This document shows positions 49,523-58,387 of a DNA stretch of 64,000 nt, piece by piece. Position 1 is the stretch's first letter, and each line of letters starts with the position of its first letter. The DNA is from Thalassobacter stenotrophicus (GTDB lineage Bacteria > Pseudomonadota > Alphaproteobacteria > Rhodobacterales > Rhodobacteraceae). Location: assembly GCF_001458315.1 (NCBI RefSeq), contig NZ_CYRX01000024.1, forward strand, positions 1 through 64,000, read 5' to 3'. A model generated the notes under the pieces. The model worked only from the letters and a program-made list of their open reading frames with translations. It was not told where the DNA came from and made no database searches. Made by a program: the position numbers and the translations under genes.

Positions 49523-50926
49523 ATGGTTAAGACACTTATTGGCCCCCAAATACGGCATATTCGCAAGGTAAATACGGACACTCAGGCAGAGATGGCCCGC
49601 AAATTGGGCGTGTCTGCTGCCTACATTAACCTTTTGGAAAATAATCAACGGAGTGTGTCTGTTAACGTGTTAATGGCGCTTAGCGAAGCCTATGGCATCG
49701 ACGCCCATCACCTGGTCAAAGACAGCTCCGCCACGCAACTTGCAGATCTGCGCGCCTGCCTTCGGGACCCGATGTTCGCAAACCAAGCACCCGACATCTC
49801 TGAGTTGCGTGCCGCATTGGACCATGCCCCCACGGTGGTGAAGCTTTTCTTGCAATTGCACGCAAATCACGAGGCGCTACAGCACTCGATGCGCAAACTG
49901 ACCCGAGATGACGCCTCTGGCAGTGTCCAAGCCGTCCGGGCAGAGACCGCAATTTACACCTTTTTCCGCAGTCACGGGAATCACTTCCCCCCGCTTGAGG
50001 CCGCAGCCGAGGCTGCGCGTGACGCCATCGGGGGCGCAAACGATGACCTCTATGCCAACCTCAAGCGCCACCTGAAACAGGCCTATGGGCTACAAGTCAC
50101 CCTTGCCCCAGTTGAGGAAATGGAACAAGCCTTGCGCGTGTTTGATATTGCCGAAAGCAGGGTCCTGATTTCAGAGGCGCTGGACCCGGTGAACCGCACC
50201 TTCCAACTTGCGCATGTCCTTGCCCTCGTGAGCGTAAGCGCGCTGTTGGAGACACTGATTACTGACGCGAACATCCCGACCGAAACCGGACAAGAGCGGT
50301 GCCGCGTGGAGCTGGCCAACTACTTTGCCGCGGCCCTTTTGATGCCCTACGACGCGATCTTTCGCACCGCCGAGGACACCCGCTACGACCTCGATCGGAT
50401 CGCAACCCGGTTCGCTGTCTCATTCGAGCAAGTCGCCCAGCGCCTAACGACATTGCAACGCAAAGGCGCGGAAGGCGTGCCGTTCTTTTTCCTGCGCATC
50501 GACCCTGCCGGCAATGTGACCAAGCGGTTCAATGCGACACCCTTTACCCTAGCCGATCAGGGCGGCGCTTGCCCGGTCTGGAACCTGCACAGCGCGTTTG
50601 CCGCCCCTGATACGATCCTGCCCCAACGGGTTGAGCTGCCCGATACAGGGCAGTTTTTCACCATTTCGCGCACGACGCCACGCCCCGTGACCCAGCACCA
50701 GGACACACCGCGACGACTGGTCGTCACGCTTGGGTGCGAGCAAACCCATGCCCACCGCATTCGCTACGCCGACCCGCACGATCGCGCCGAGGCCCCCATC
50801 GCCCAAATCGGGATCAACTGCCACATCTGCCCGCGTCTTGATTGTGCCCAACGCGCGTATGAACCGTTGCATGTGGCCTTACCACTTGACGTAAACCGGC
50901 GCGGCACCACACGATACCAAAGTTAG
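49523..50926 (+). CDS. XRE-type regulator with IrrE-like domain (short-chain acyl-CoA sensor family)
   Basis: A 467-residue transcription factor of the RamB/ScfR type. The helix-turn-helix spans about 7-60 (AEMARKLGVSAAYINLLENNQRSVS). A degenerate ImmA/IrrE peptidase-like domain covers about 175-330; the expected HExxH appears as FQLAHVLAL, so it is not a protease. The C-terminal region (about 340-460) has cysteines in GACPVWN and NCHICPRLDCAQRAY. Such proteins sense acyl-CoA and control carboxylate use, which fits the divergent TTT-ligase operon. No ribosome site is seen before the ATG, so the mRNA may be leaderless. Confidence 0.83.
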   Translation: MVKTLIGPQIRHIRKVNTDTQAEMARKLGVSAAYINLLENNQRSVSVNVLMALSEAYGIDAHHLVKDSSATQLADLRACLRDPMFANQAPDISELRAALDHAPTVVKLFLQLHANHEALQHSMRKLTRDDASGSVQAVRAETAIYTFFRSHGNHFPPLEAAAEAARDAIGGANDDLYANLKRHLKQAYGLQVTLAPVEEMEQALRVFDIAESRVLISEALDPVNRTFQLAHVLALVSVSALLETLITDANIPTETGQERCRVELANYFAAALLMPYDAIFRTAEDTRYDLDRIATRFAVSFEQVAQRLTTLQRKGAEGVPFFFLRIDPAGNVTKRFNATPFTLADQGGACPVWNLHSAFAAPDTILPQRVELPDTGQFFTISRTTPRPVTQHQDTPRRLVVTLGCEQTHAHRIRYADPHDRAEAPIAQIGINCHICPRLDCAQRAYEPLHVALPLDVNRRGTTRYQS

Positions 50927-50939
50927 CGGAGGACACGTT

Positions 50940-51644
50940 CTGGGCAGGTTTTCGACACTCGCAGCCCTTTTGGGCCTGCTGCTAGGGGCTACCCCCGGCT
51001 TGGCCCAAGACGGGCTGCCCCGCCTACCCCTGACATACGCACCTGCTTTTGACGCTATTGGCAGATTGGGACCTGACCCCAAGTTTCAGACATCACAAGG
51101 ATGCACCGCAACGTTAATCGCCCCTGATTTATTGTTAACAGCAGCGCATTGCCTTGCCGCCGGTCCGAGCAACGCGGTTTTCGCCCCCGGCTGGCGGGTC
51201 GGGCGCCGCAATCCCTCCATCGCGATTGCGCGCACTCTGCGGCACCCTGACTACGGGGGCATCGGGTCTTTGCAGTTTGAAAATGACATCGCACTCGCCG
51301 TTTTGTCGGTGCCGGTGACGGGCGTGCCACCGCTGGCATTAGCGGATTTATCTGGGGCCGCAATCTACAACGAACCCGTCGCCTTGCTTGGCTATCACGC
51401 AGGCGCACAGGGCGGGTTGAGCGGCGCGTTTGATTGCCCCGTTGGGCCCGGGCGCGGGCGGCTCATGGGCGTGGAATGTCCGGTTAGGGGCGGCAACTCC
51501 GGCTCGCCCCTCCTTATCAAATCTGACGGCGAATGGCGGATCGTTGGTGTGGCCGCTGCCCGAGCCGGTAATCGGGCAGCGATGGCCGTGGCCCTTGACG
51601 ATTGGCTACATGCATCCGTCGCAGCACATCTTAAGGGGGACTAA
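50940..51644 (+). CDS. secreted trypsin-like serine protease
   Basis: An S1-family protease of 234 residues. Triad: His in LLTAAHCLAA, Asp in FENDIALAVLS and Ser in RGGNSGSPLL; cysteines in GCTATLI/AAHC and FDCP/VECP could form disulfides. The best start is CTG at 50940: GGAGGA lies six bases upstream and the reading gives a full signal peptide, GRFSTLAALLGLLLGATPGLA. TTG at 50970 would remove the basic n-region and has no ribosome site. It follows the regulator stop by 13 bases. The protein overlaps the convergent monooxygenase stop by four bases. Confidence 0.75.
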   Translation: MGRFSTLAALLGLLLGATPGLAQDGLPRLPLTYAPAFDAIGRLGPDPKFQTSQGCTATLIAPDLLLTAAHCLAAGPSNAVFAPGWRVGRRNPSIAIARTLRHPDYGGIGSLQFENDIALAVLSVPVTGVPPLALADLSGAAIYNEPVALLGYHAGAQGGLSGAFDCPVGPGRGRLMGVECPVRGGNSGSPLLIKSDGEWRIVGVAAARAGNRAAMAVALDDWLHASVAAHLKGD

Positions 51645-52783
51645 TCGCCCCGCGTCACGTCGTGACGGTAAAGCCAGTCAAACCGCGACAGCATCCGCTG
51701 CGGCGCAACCGCGTTGATCATCCGCAGCCCTGCATGCGCCGCGGTCTTTTTCACACCAGCCAGATGGTAATTCCGGGCATTCGCATTCGCCGCTTCAATC
51801 GCGCGGGTCACGCGGGGTTTGCGCTTTGCCTGATAGGCCGCAAAGGCTTGGTCGCGGCTATCGTGAACAGCCAGCGCATCCGCCAAAACCCACGCGTCCT
51901 CTAGGGCCATGACCGCCCCTTGAGCCAAGAAAGGCAGCGTCGGATGGGCCGCGTCCCCCAACAAAACCACCGCTCCGCGAGACCACCGATCCGCGACAGG
52001 ATGCCGAAACAATCCCCAGATGTTCACGGCCTCAACCTGCGCTAACATATCTGTGACCTCTGGGCAGAACCCCGCAAACGCCGCGTGCAGGTTCGCGGGA
52101 TCATCGGTGTGGTTCCAGCCCTCCTCCGCCCAAGAGGCGCGTTCCTCCACCGCCACTATATTTGTGAGCGCGCCGCCCCGCAGGGGATAGGTCACAAGGT
52201 GCCGGCCCGGCCCCATAAACACACGCGCCTCAGCAGGTTCCCCCCTGCCCGGGATCAACGCACGCCACGCGACCTGTTTTGTGAAAAAGGGCGCAATATC
52301 ACCCAGAACGGCCGTGCGTGTCTTGGCATGCAACCCGTCCGCGCCGATCAAGATGTCTTGGCGCGACGCGGTCCCGTCAACCATGCGCAAGACGGCCTGC
52401 GTACCATCCGCGTCCACGCTCTCGACACGTTCACCTAGCTGGATCTGAACACCTGCATCGCGCGCAGCGGCGGCCAATGCCGTGATAAGGTCGGCGCGAT
52501 GGACCAGTTCAAAACCTTCAGGCAAGGCCATCCGCAACACTTGCCCCCCCGACGCGCCATCGCACAACGAAACAGCCGAGCTGGCCCCACCAACGGGACC
52601 AATGCCCAAGGCGCGCAAGACCGCGACGCCATTGGGACTGATTTGAATGCCCGCACCGACTTCGGCGATTTCATCCGCCTGCTCAAGCACACGGACGTTT
52701 GCACCGCGTTGCGCCAACGCCGTAGCCACGGCGAGTCCACCGATACCCGCGCCCAAAACTGTCACCTCTGCCCCGATGATCAC
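51641..52783 (-). CDS. FAD-dependent monooxygenase, salicylate-hydroxylase-like
   Basis: A 380-residue class A flavin monooxygenase. The dinucleotide motif is VLGAGIGGLAVATALAQRG, the DG motif is LIGADGLHAKTR and the GD motif is LLGDAAHPTLPFLAQGAVMALED. These define NAD(P)H-dependent aromatic hydroxylases, and the same fold also occurs in ubiquinone and other pathways. No degradation genes are adjacent, so the substrate cannot be named. It lies after dksA, separated by a terminator. Confidence 0.87.
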   Translation of the reverse strand: MIIGAEVTVLGAGIGGLAVATALAQRGANVRVLEQADEIAEVGAGIQISPNGVAVLRALGIGPVGGASSAVSLCDGASGGQVLRMALPEGFELVHRADLITALAAAARDAGVQIQLGERVESVDADGTQAVLRMVDGTASRQDILIGADGLHAKTRTAVLGDIAPFFTKQVAWRALIPGRGEPAEARVFMGPGRHLVTYPLRGGALTNIVAVEERASWAEEGWNHTDDPANLHAAFAGFCPEVTDMLAQVEAVNIWGLFRHPVADRWSRGAVVLLGDAAHPTLPFLAQGAVMALEDAWVLADALAVHDSRDQAFAAYQAKRKPRVTRAIEAANANARNYHLAGVKKTAAHAGLRMINAVAPQRMLSRFDWLYRHDVTRGD

Positions 52784-52795
52784 CGCATGCCCCCA

Positions 52796-52827
52796 AAGAA
52801 AAACCGCGCTCCCAATATGGGGCGCGG
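52796..52827 (-). terminator. terminator after dksA
   Basis: On the minus strand CCGCGC and CCC pair with GGG and GCGCGG (one bulged A), loop ATATT, followed by TTTTT. It separates dksA from the monooxygenase gene. Confidence 0.85.
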
Positions 52828-52858
52828 CTTGCTGTTTGGTCCAGTCCGAAGCGTCGAC

Positions 52859-53281
52859 TTAATCGTCGCGATGGACTTTTTCCCGACGTTCATGACGCTC
52901 TTGCGCCTCAAGGCTCATGGTTGCAATCGGACGCGCATCTAACCGCTTGAGGCTGATCGGTTCGCCGGTCGCCTCGCAGTAACCATATTCACCTTCATCG
53001 ATCCGGCGCAGCGCGCTGTCGATCTTGGAGATCAGCTTGCGCTGGCGATCCCGCGTGCGCAATTCCAGCGCGCGGTCGGTTTCCTCAGACGCACGGTCCG
53101 CAACATCTGGGATGTTACGTGTGCCACCCTGAAGGCCCTCAATCGTGCTGGCGGTTTCGTCAATAAGATCGGATTTCCACGCAAGCAGCTTGCGCCGGAA
53201 GTATTCCGTCTGACGATCATTCATGAAAGGTTCGTCCTCGGCGGGACGATAGTCTTCCGGGAGAAAAGTTTCGGCTTTCAT
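52859..53281 (-). CDS. dksA: RNA polymerase-binding factor DksA
   Basis: Binds the RNA polymerase secondary channel and works with ppGpp (140 residues). The coiled coil spans about 30-100, with the tip near DVADRASEETDRA. The zinc-finger region GEYGYCEATGEPISLKRLDARPI has only one of the usual four cysteines, so zinc is unlikely; single-cysteine DksA is known in Rhodobacter. The ATG at 53281 follows AGAGGA; 17 further residues upstream are not supported. Monocistronic, with a terminator directly after. Confidence 0.93.
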   Translation of the reverse strand: MKAETFLPEDYRPAEDEPFMNDRQTEYFRRKLLAWKSDLIDETASTIEGLQGGTRNIPDVADRASEETDRALELRTRDRQRKLISKIDSALRRIDEGEYGYCEATGEPISLKRLDARPIATMSLEAQERHERREKVHRDD

Positions 53282-53456
53282 ATCACTTCCTCTATTTCCA
53301 CCGGAAGAGACTTTGTTAATATCTAAAGTCATCCGGTCACCCTGCGACCCGAATACATCCCAACGCCCCCTGAGTCACGAATTGATTTACCATAGTTACT
53401 AATTTATGGCGTAGAGTTAATCTTTGTAGTCGAAACAAACAACTAGAGCGGGCTTT

Positions 53457-54293
53457 ATGCAGTTTACAGGCACCAAAACATACGTAGCTCCCGAAGATTT
53501 GACCGTCGCGGTGAACGCAGCCATCACACTGGAACGGCCTTTATTGGTTAAGGGTGAGCCGGGAACGGGCAAAACTGAGCTGGCGCGGCAGGTTGCCGAA
53601 AGCCTCGGCCTGCCGATGCTTGAGTGGCATATTAAGTCTACGACGCGCGCCCAACAGGGCCTGTATGAGTATGATGCCGTGAGCCGGTTGCGGGACAGTC
53701 AACTCGGCGATGACCGGGTTAATGACGTCGCAAACTACATCAAACGCGGCAAGCTGTGGGAGGCGTTTGACGCCCCGGAGCGGGTTGTGTTGCTGATTGA
53801 CGAAATCGACAAAGCCGATATCGAGTTTCCCAACGACCTCCTTCAAGAGCTCGATAAGATGGAATTTTTCGTCTATGAGACGGGCGAAACGGTCAAAGCG
53901 CGGCAACGGCCCATCGTCATCATCACCTCGAACAATGAAAAAGAACTGCCCGACGCGTTCCTGCGGCGTTGCTTTTTCCACTACATCCGGTTTCCCGACA
54001 TGGAAACGATGAAGCAGATTGTTGAGGTCCATCACCCCGGGATCAAGGAAGCGTTGCTGACCACCGCGTTGACGCAATTCTATACTGTGCGCGAACAGCA
54101 AGGGTTGAAGAAAAAGCCCTCGACCTCCGAAGTGTTGGACTGGCTCAAACTGCTGCTGGCGGAAGACCTGGACCCAGCAGACCTGAAAATGGACCCCAAA
54201 TCCGCCCTGCCCAAACTGCACGGTGCGCTTTTGAAAAATGAACAGGATGTTCATTTGTTTGAACGTTTGGCCTTCATGGCGCGGCGCGGGTAA
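53457..54293 (+). CDS. MoxR-family AAA+ ATPase
   Basis: A 278-residue ATPase related to CoxD/MoxR chaperones. Walker A is KGEPGTGKTELARQ, Walker B VVLLIDEIDKAD, sensor 1 IITSNNEKELPDAFLRRC. These proteins act with VWA proteins to assemble or insert cofactors in enzyme complexes. The CoxE-like VWA gene is next, but on the opposite strand and convergent. Confidence 0.88.
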   Translation: MQFTGTKTYVAPEDLTVAVNAAITLERPLLVKGEPGTGKTELARQVAESLGLPMLEWHIKSTTRAQQGLYEYDAVSRLRDSQLGDDRVNDVANYIKRGKLWEAFDAPERVVLLIDEIDKADIEFPNDLLQELDKMEFFVYETGETVKARQRPIVIITSNNEKELPDAFLRRCFFHYIRFPDMETMKQIVEVHHPGIKEALLTTALTQFYTVREQQGLKKKPSTSEVLDWLKLLLAEDLDPADLKMDPKSALPKLHGALLKNEQDVHLFERLAFMARRG

Positions 54294-54302
54294 ACGCGCC
54301 GC
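54281..54302. terminator. hairpin across the moxR stop codon
   Basis: GCGGCGCG / CGCGCCGC form a perfect eight-base stem around a loop that contains the TAA stop. No T tract follows, so it is weak as a terminator but may separate the convergent genes. Confidence 0.45.
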
Positions 54303-54328
54303 TGCACCCCGGAAAAATGGTTAAAGCG

Positions 54329-55516
54329 TCAGCCGGCCGTTAACGACTTCATGCCTGAGGTGATCCCCTCAAGGGTCATAGGAACCATCCGATCCTCGAA
54401 CACGGTGCGGATCATGTCGATAGACTGGGTGTAGGACCAGTGATGCTCTGGCACCGGGTTGATCCAAAGGTGTTGGGGCCACTGCTCACGCGCGCGGTTC
54501 AGCCAGACCTGCCCTGCTTCTTCGTTCCAATGTTCATTCGCACCGCCTGCATAAGCGATCTCATAGGGTGACATGCTCGCGTCGCCGACAAAGATGCATT
54601 TGTAGTCCGGCCCATAAGTCCGCAGAACCTCCCACGTGGGCGTGACCTCATTCCAACGGCGTCGGTTATCACGCCACACGCCCTCGTAGAGGCAGTTGTG
54701 GAAATAATAGTACTCAAGATGTTTGAATTCGGCGCGCGCGGCTGAAAACAGCTCCTCCACAACACGAATATGCGGGTCCATAGACCCACCAACATCCAAA
54801 AACAAAAGCACTTTGACAGCATTGCGCCGCTCGGGGCGGGTTTTGACATCAAGATAGCCATTCTCAGCCGTGGCGCGGATCGTCCCGTCTAGGTCCAACT
54901 CTTCTGCTGCACCGTCGCGCGCCCAGTTGCGCAGCCTCTTAAGGGCGACTTTGATATTGCGCGTGCCCAGTTCAACACTGTCATCCAAGTTCTTGAATTC
55001 GCGTTTATCCCAGACTTTAACAGCACGCTGGTGGCGGCTTTCGTTTTGGCCAATCCGCACGCCTTCGGGATTATAGCCATAGGCCCCAAAGGGACTGGTG
55101 CCTGCCGTCCCGATCCACTTGTTGCCACCCTGATGGCGGCCCTTTTGCTCCTTCAGACGCTCTTTGAGCGTCTCCATCAGCTTGTCAAAACCACCAAGCG
55201 CCTCGATCTGAGCTTTTTCCTCTGCGCTCAGGTGCTTTTCGGCCATCTTTTCCAGCCAATCGGCCGGCAGGTTCACCGCCTCGAGGACGGCCCCCATATC
55301 TAGCGCCTCTAACCCTTCAAAAGTCGCCGCGAAGGCGCGGTCGAATTTATCAAGGTTACGCTCATCCTTCACCATCACAGCGCGAGCGAAGAAATAGAAC
55401 GCCTCAACATCATAGGTCACGAGACCCGCGCTAAGACCTTCTAAAAATGTCAAAAACTCCCGCATCGAGACCGGCACATTATGCGTACGTAGCTGGTCAA
55501 AAAAGCGCAGGAACAT
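54329..55516 (-). CDS. VWA-domain protein, CoxE-like
   Basis: A 395-residue cytoplasmic protein. The N-terminal half (FLRFFDQLRTHNVPVSMREFLTFLEGL) is the CoxE-type region; the C-terminal VWA fold starts VKVLLFLDVGGSMDPHIRVV, with a metal-site variant DxGGS, and continues YYYFHNCLYEGVW and CIFVGDASMSPYE. It is expected to partner the convergent MoxR ATPase. The target enzyme is not evident from this window. Confidence 0.85.
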   Translation of the reverse strand: MFLRFFDQLRTHNVPVSMREFLTFLEGLSAGLVTYDVEAFYFFARAVMVKDERNLDKFDRAFAATFEGLEALDMGAVLEAVNLPADWLEKMAEKHLSAEEKAQIEALGGFDKLMETLKERLKEQKGRHQGGNKWIGTAGTSPFGAYGYNPEGVRIGQNESRHQRAVKVWDKREFKNLDDSVELGTRNIKVALKRLRNWARDGAAEELDLDGTIRATAENGYLDVKTRPERRNAVKVLLFLDVGGSMDPHIRVVEELFSAARAEFKHLEYYYFHNCLYEGVWRDNRRRWNEVTPTWEVLRTYGPDYKCIFVGDASMSPYEIAYAGGANEHWNEEAGQVWLNRAREQWPQHLWINPVPEHHWSYTQSIDMIRTVFEDRMVPMTLEGITSGMKSLTAG

Positions 55517-55522
55517 CGCGGA

Positions 55523-55693
55523 TTACCCTTCGATAACGCGGCCAATGATGATCGTGGCGAACATTCCGATCATAAAGCCAAGCACGGCCCAAACAGCCGC
55601 ATATTGCGCGATATCATAGCGGTTTCCGCCCTTCTTTCGGGCGAAAAAACCGCCAATCAGGGCACCAAGGAGGGTCGTTGCGGAATAGAGCAT
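55523..55693 (-). CDS. 56-residue small membrane protein
   Basis: A short gene with clear coding features: ATG at 55693 preceded by GAGG at five-base spacing, stop TAA at 55523-55525. The product begins MLYSATTLLGALIGGFFARK, has a basic patch KKGGNRYD, and a second hydrophobic segment AAVWAVLGFMIGMFATIIIG, so two membrane helices. It lies six bases before the VWA gene and probably in its operon. No function recognised. Confidence 0.7.
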   Translation of the reverse strand: MLYSATTLLGALIGGFFARKKGGNRYDIAQYAAVWAVLGFMIGMFATIIIGRVIEG

Positions 55694-55724
55694 GAAAGCC
55701 TCGTGTTGTGGGTTAGCTCGCTAC

Positions 55725-57092
55725 TTAGACCCCAGGGCGCAGAGCAGCAACCTCTGCGACGTGGCGGCGCACTTCTGCCGCAGAGCCAAAGCCATAGAGT
55801 GCCCACGCCTTGCCCTCCTCGCGGACGGCTCGTGCTTCGGAAACGCGGCCTGTTTCCTCCAACGCCTCAGCGCGCAGCAACAACAACGTCGACAAAAGAG
55901 CCGCGTTTTGGCCTTTTTGCGCGGCAGGCAAGGCGCCCTCGACCAGTCGCAGGGTCACATCCGGCTGCCCAGATGTTAGGGCAAAGGCCGCGGGTTGCAC
56001 GATGGCGTGGGCGGTGTGAACCTCTTCACCGTAGGCGTCTCGGAACACAAACGCCGCCTCAACAATCGCGGCAATCGCGCTTTCGGGTTGGACCCCAAGT
56101 GCAGCACGACCGAACGACAAGAGCGAATAGCCCAAGCGCGTGTCATTCCATTCTGCCGCGCGGGCCAAATCAATCGCACGCGCCGCAGCAGAAGCCCGCA
56201 GCCGCGCAGGCAGTCCTGGCTGAAGGGATCGATTGAGCGCGCGTTTCCAAGCCTCTGAACTGTCGCTTGCAAGTTGATCTTGCACCGGCGCGCCGCGTTT
56301 ATTCACCCGCGCTACAATCGCTGGCAGGGCGGTTGCAACTTGCTCAACGTCCATACCCGTGGCGAGCCGACGATCATACGTCATGCGCAAAATCGCCATG
56401 TCGTAGCTGGTCAGAATGGTGTGAAGGTTGTCATCATTGAACACGCTAAAGGGCAGCCGATAGAGATCATTCAATGGCCCCAAAGCCTGAGCAATTTCTT
56501 CGTGCAGACAGTCGCGAATTTCTTGTGGGCTGACATCAGATGGCAGAAACACCGCTGCCTGCGTCCGCGCCATCAGCGTCCCCCAATCCGTTGAGCGCGC
56601 GCGCCGCTTGGACAGGTAATCCTCCCAATTTTCAACATTTGGGACCACGAAACAGGCCGCTTGGGGAACGAGCCTTTGCAATTCTCGACGTGGGAGAGCC
56701 TCAATTGTGATAGAGGCGGCACGTCCCTCTTTGGCGCGCGAGATGTCAATGCCAGCCTCTCGGCGTAGCCGCACCAAAAGGTCGTCTAAATCAGTGGCCA
56801 CTGTATCAGGCGCATCTCCCAGAACCGCCACGGTAACTGGCCCCTCAAACCGCGTGAACACTGGCAGCACACGGCCGCTTTCGAGCTGAAAGCTCAGATC
56901 CAGAAAATCTTGCGTCAGTTGCGCATTGCTGGGCATGGGAACGGGGCGAGGCAACGCGCCATCGAACCGCTTCATCGCGGGAAGAGTGATGGCGGCAACC
57001 TCAGCCTCAAGTGCGGCGTCGGTCAAAGGCGATGCGACTGGCGCACAGGACGCAACCACAAGCGCCGCAGCCAAGACCCAACGCCCCCTCAC
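55725..57092 (-). CDS. DUF2927 lipoprotein
   Basis: A 455-residue predicted lipoprotein. The start is GTG at 57092, overlapping the GNAT stop (GTGA), followed by the lipobox region VLAAALVVASCAPVA. DUF2927 features are TQDFLDLSFQLESG, LPVFTRFEGPVTVAV and FLPSDVSPQEIRDCLHEEIAQALGPLNDLYRLPFSVFNDDN; the HEE-type segment is typical. The C-terminal 200 residues are helical. A longer reading to 57185 would lack a signal. Function unknown. Confidence 0.83.
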   Translation of the reverse strand: MRGRWVLAAALVVASCAPVASPLTDAALEAEVAAITLPAMKRFDGALPRPVPMPSNAQLTQDFLDLSFQLESGRVLPVFTRFEGPVTVAVLGDAPDTVATDLDDLLVRLRREAGIDISRAKEGRAASITIEALPRRELQRLVPQAACFVVPNVENWEDYLSKRRARSTDWGTLMARTQAAVFLPSDVSPQEIRDCLHEEIAQALGPLNDLYRLPFSVFNDDNLHTILTSYDMAILRMTYDRRLATGMDVEQVATALPAIVARVNKRGAPVQDQLASDSSEAWKRALNRSLQPGLPARLRASAAARAIDLARAAEWNDTRLGYSLLSFGRAALGVQPESAIAAIVEAAFVFRDAYGEEVHTAHAIVQPAAFALTSGQPDVTLRLVEGALPAAQKGQNAALLSTLLLLRAEALEETGRVSEARAVREEGKAWALYGFGSAAEVRRHVAEVAALRPGV

Positions 57093-57550
57093 TTCGGAGG
57101 CCTGTCGTACCGAATAAACGGTGTTTTGGTACCAACTTGGTCGTAGAGCATCCGCCCTTTGTAGTTGAACTCTTGGGTCAGCCAATAAACCCGCGGGGCC
57201 CCGGCCGCATCAGCCGCGTCATAGACAGATTGGACAAGCGCACGGGCAACGCCCTGCCCCCGCGCCTCAGGCAATGTGAAAAGGTCTTGCAGGTAACAAA
57301 CCGGCTCGACCCGCCACATGTGAGGATGGAAAACATAGTGCACTAGGCCCAAAGCCTGTCCGTCCCGAAGGGCAAGGCGTCCTTGAAACGTCGTGGGCTC
57401 ATCTGACATCAAGCGTTCAAAAGCCGTGTCGATCACCGTATCCGGCAATGATGTCTCATAATAGGCAAGGTACCCCGCCCAAAGCGCGCGCCATACAGAA
57501 TAATCCTCCGCCCCTATGGGACGAATAGAAAGGGGTTGAATGCCTGTCAC
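57089..57550 (-). CDS. GNAT-family N-acetyltransferase
   Basis: A 153-residue acetyltransferase. The acetyl-CoA motif is DLFTLPEARGQGVARALVQSV, with the preceding strand ALGLVHYVFHPHM and C-terminal AGAPRVYWLTQEFN. The acceptor cannot be predicted. It overlaps the DUF2927 gene by four bases and diverges from the M48 protease. Confidence 0.87.
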   Translation of the reverse strand: MTGIQPLSIRPIGAEDYSVWRALWAGYLAYYETSLPDTVIDTAFERLMSDEPTTFQGRLALRDGQALGLVHYVFHPHMWRVEPVCYLQDLFTLPEARGQGVARALVQSVYDAADAAGAPRVYWLTQEFNYKGRMLYDQVGTKTPFIRYDRPPK

Positions 57551-57691
57551 GCTTTGCCTCAGCGGTATGATATTGGTCGTATTATATTTTTTACTGCAAG
57601 GGTCAGACTAGGGCCAGAATATGGCGCAAATAGGGCGTGGCGTGTGGCACTCCCCCTTTGCAACCCAACGCGGGTGCACCATATCTGACAG

Positions 57692-58387
57692 ATGCTAAAG
57701 TTTTCCCCCATCCTGCTCGCGCTCATCTATGGGCTGGTGATGTATCGCTTCTCCGCATGGCGGACGGCGAAAATGCTGGACCAACAGTCAACGGAATTGG
57801 CCGACCCAGAGATTGCGCGGCTGACCAAATCCATGGCCAAAGCGCTCGATATCCCGCGCATCCGCGTGCACATCTATGAGATTGAGCCGGTGAACGGGCT
57901 TGCAGCACCAGACGGGCGGATTTTTCTGACTCGGGGGTTTTACCGCAAATTCAAGGCGGGCGAAGTCACCGCGGAAGAATTGGCCTCTGTGGTGGCGCAT
58001 GAATTAGGGCACGTCGCGTTGGGGCATTCTCGCCGCCGGATGATCGACTTTTCCGGTCAAAACGCGATCCGCGTTGTGTTGGCGACGGTACTGGGTCGGA
58101 TTTTGCCCTTTGGCGGCGTGTGGGTTGCCAATGCGCTAACCTCTATTCTGGCTGCGCGTCTGTCGCGGCAGGATGAATATGAGGCTGATGCTTATGCAGC
58201 TGCATTGATGGTTAAGGCAGGGCTGGGCACCGGGCCACAAAAACGACTGCTGGAAAAGCTAGAGACATTGACCGGTATGGGCGGGCGCGGCGCACCGGCT
58301 TGGTTGATGAGCCACCCAAAGACCGCGGACCGCGTGGCAGCCATTGAAGCGCTAGATGCACGCTGGACCAAGCTACCCGAAGGGTAA
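57692..58387 (+). CDS. M48-family zinc metalloprotease
   Basis: A 231-residue membrane-linked protease. An N-terminal helix (SPILLALIYGLVMY) is followed by the HEXXH motif VVAHELGHVALGHSRR and the third zinc ligand in DEYEADAYAAAL. It resembles a minimal HtpX/Ste24-type peptidase with a role in membrane protein quality control. Single gene. Confidence 0.87.
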   Translation: MLKFSPILLALIYGLVMYRFSAWRTAKMLDQQSTELADPEIARLTKSMAKALDIPRIRVHIYEIEPVNGLAAPDGRIFLTRGFYRKFKAGEVTAEELASVVAHELGHVALGHSRRRMIDFSGQNAIRVVLATVLGRILPFGGVWVANALTSILAARLSRQDEYEADAYAAALMVKAGLGTGPQKRLLEKLETLTGMGGRGAPAWLMSHPKTADRVAAIEALDARWTKLPEG

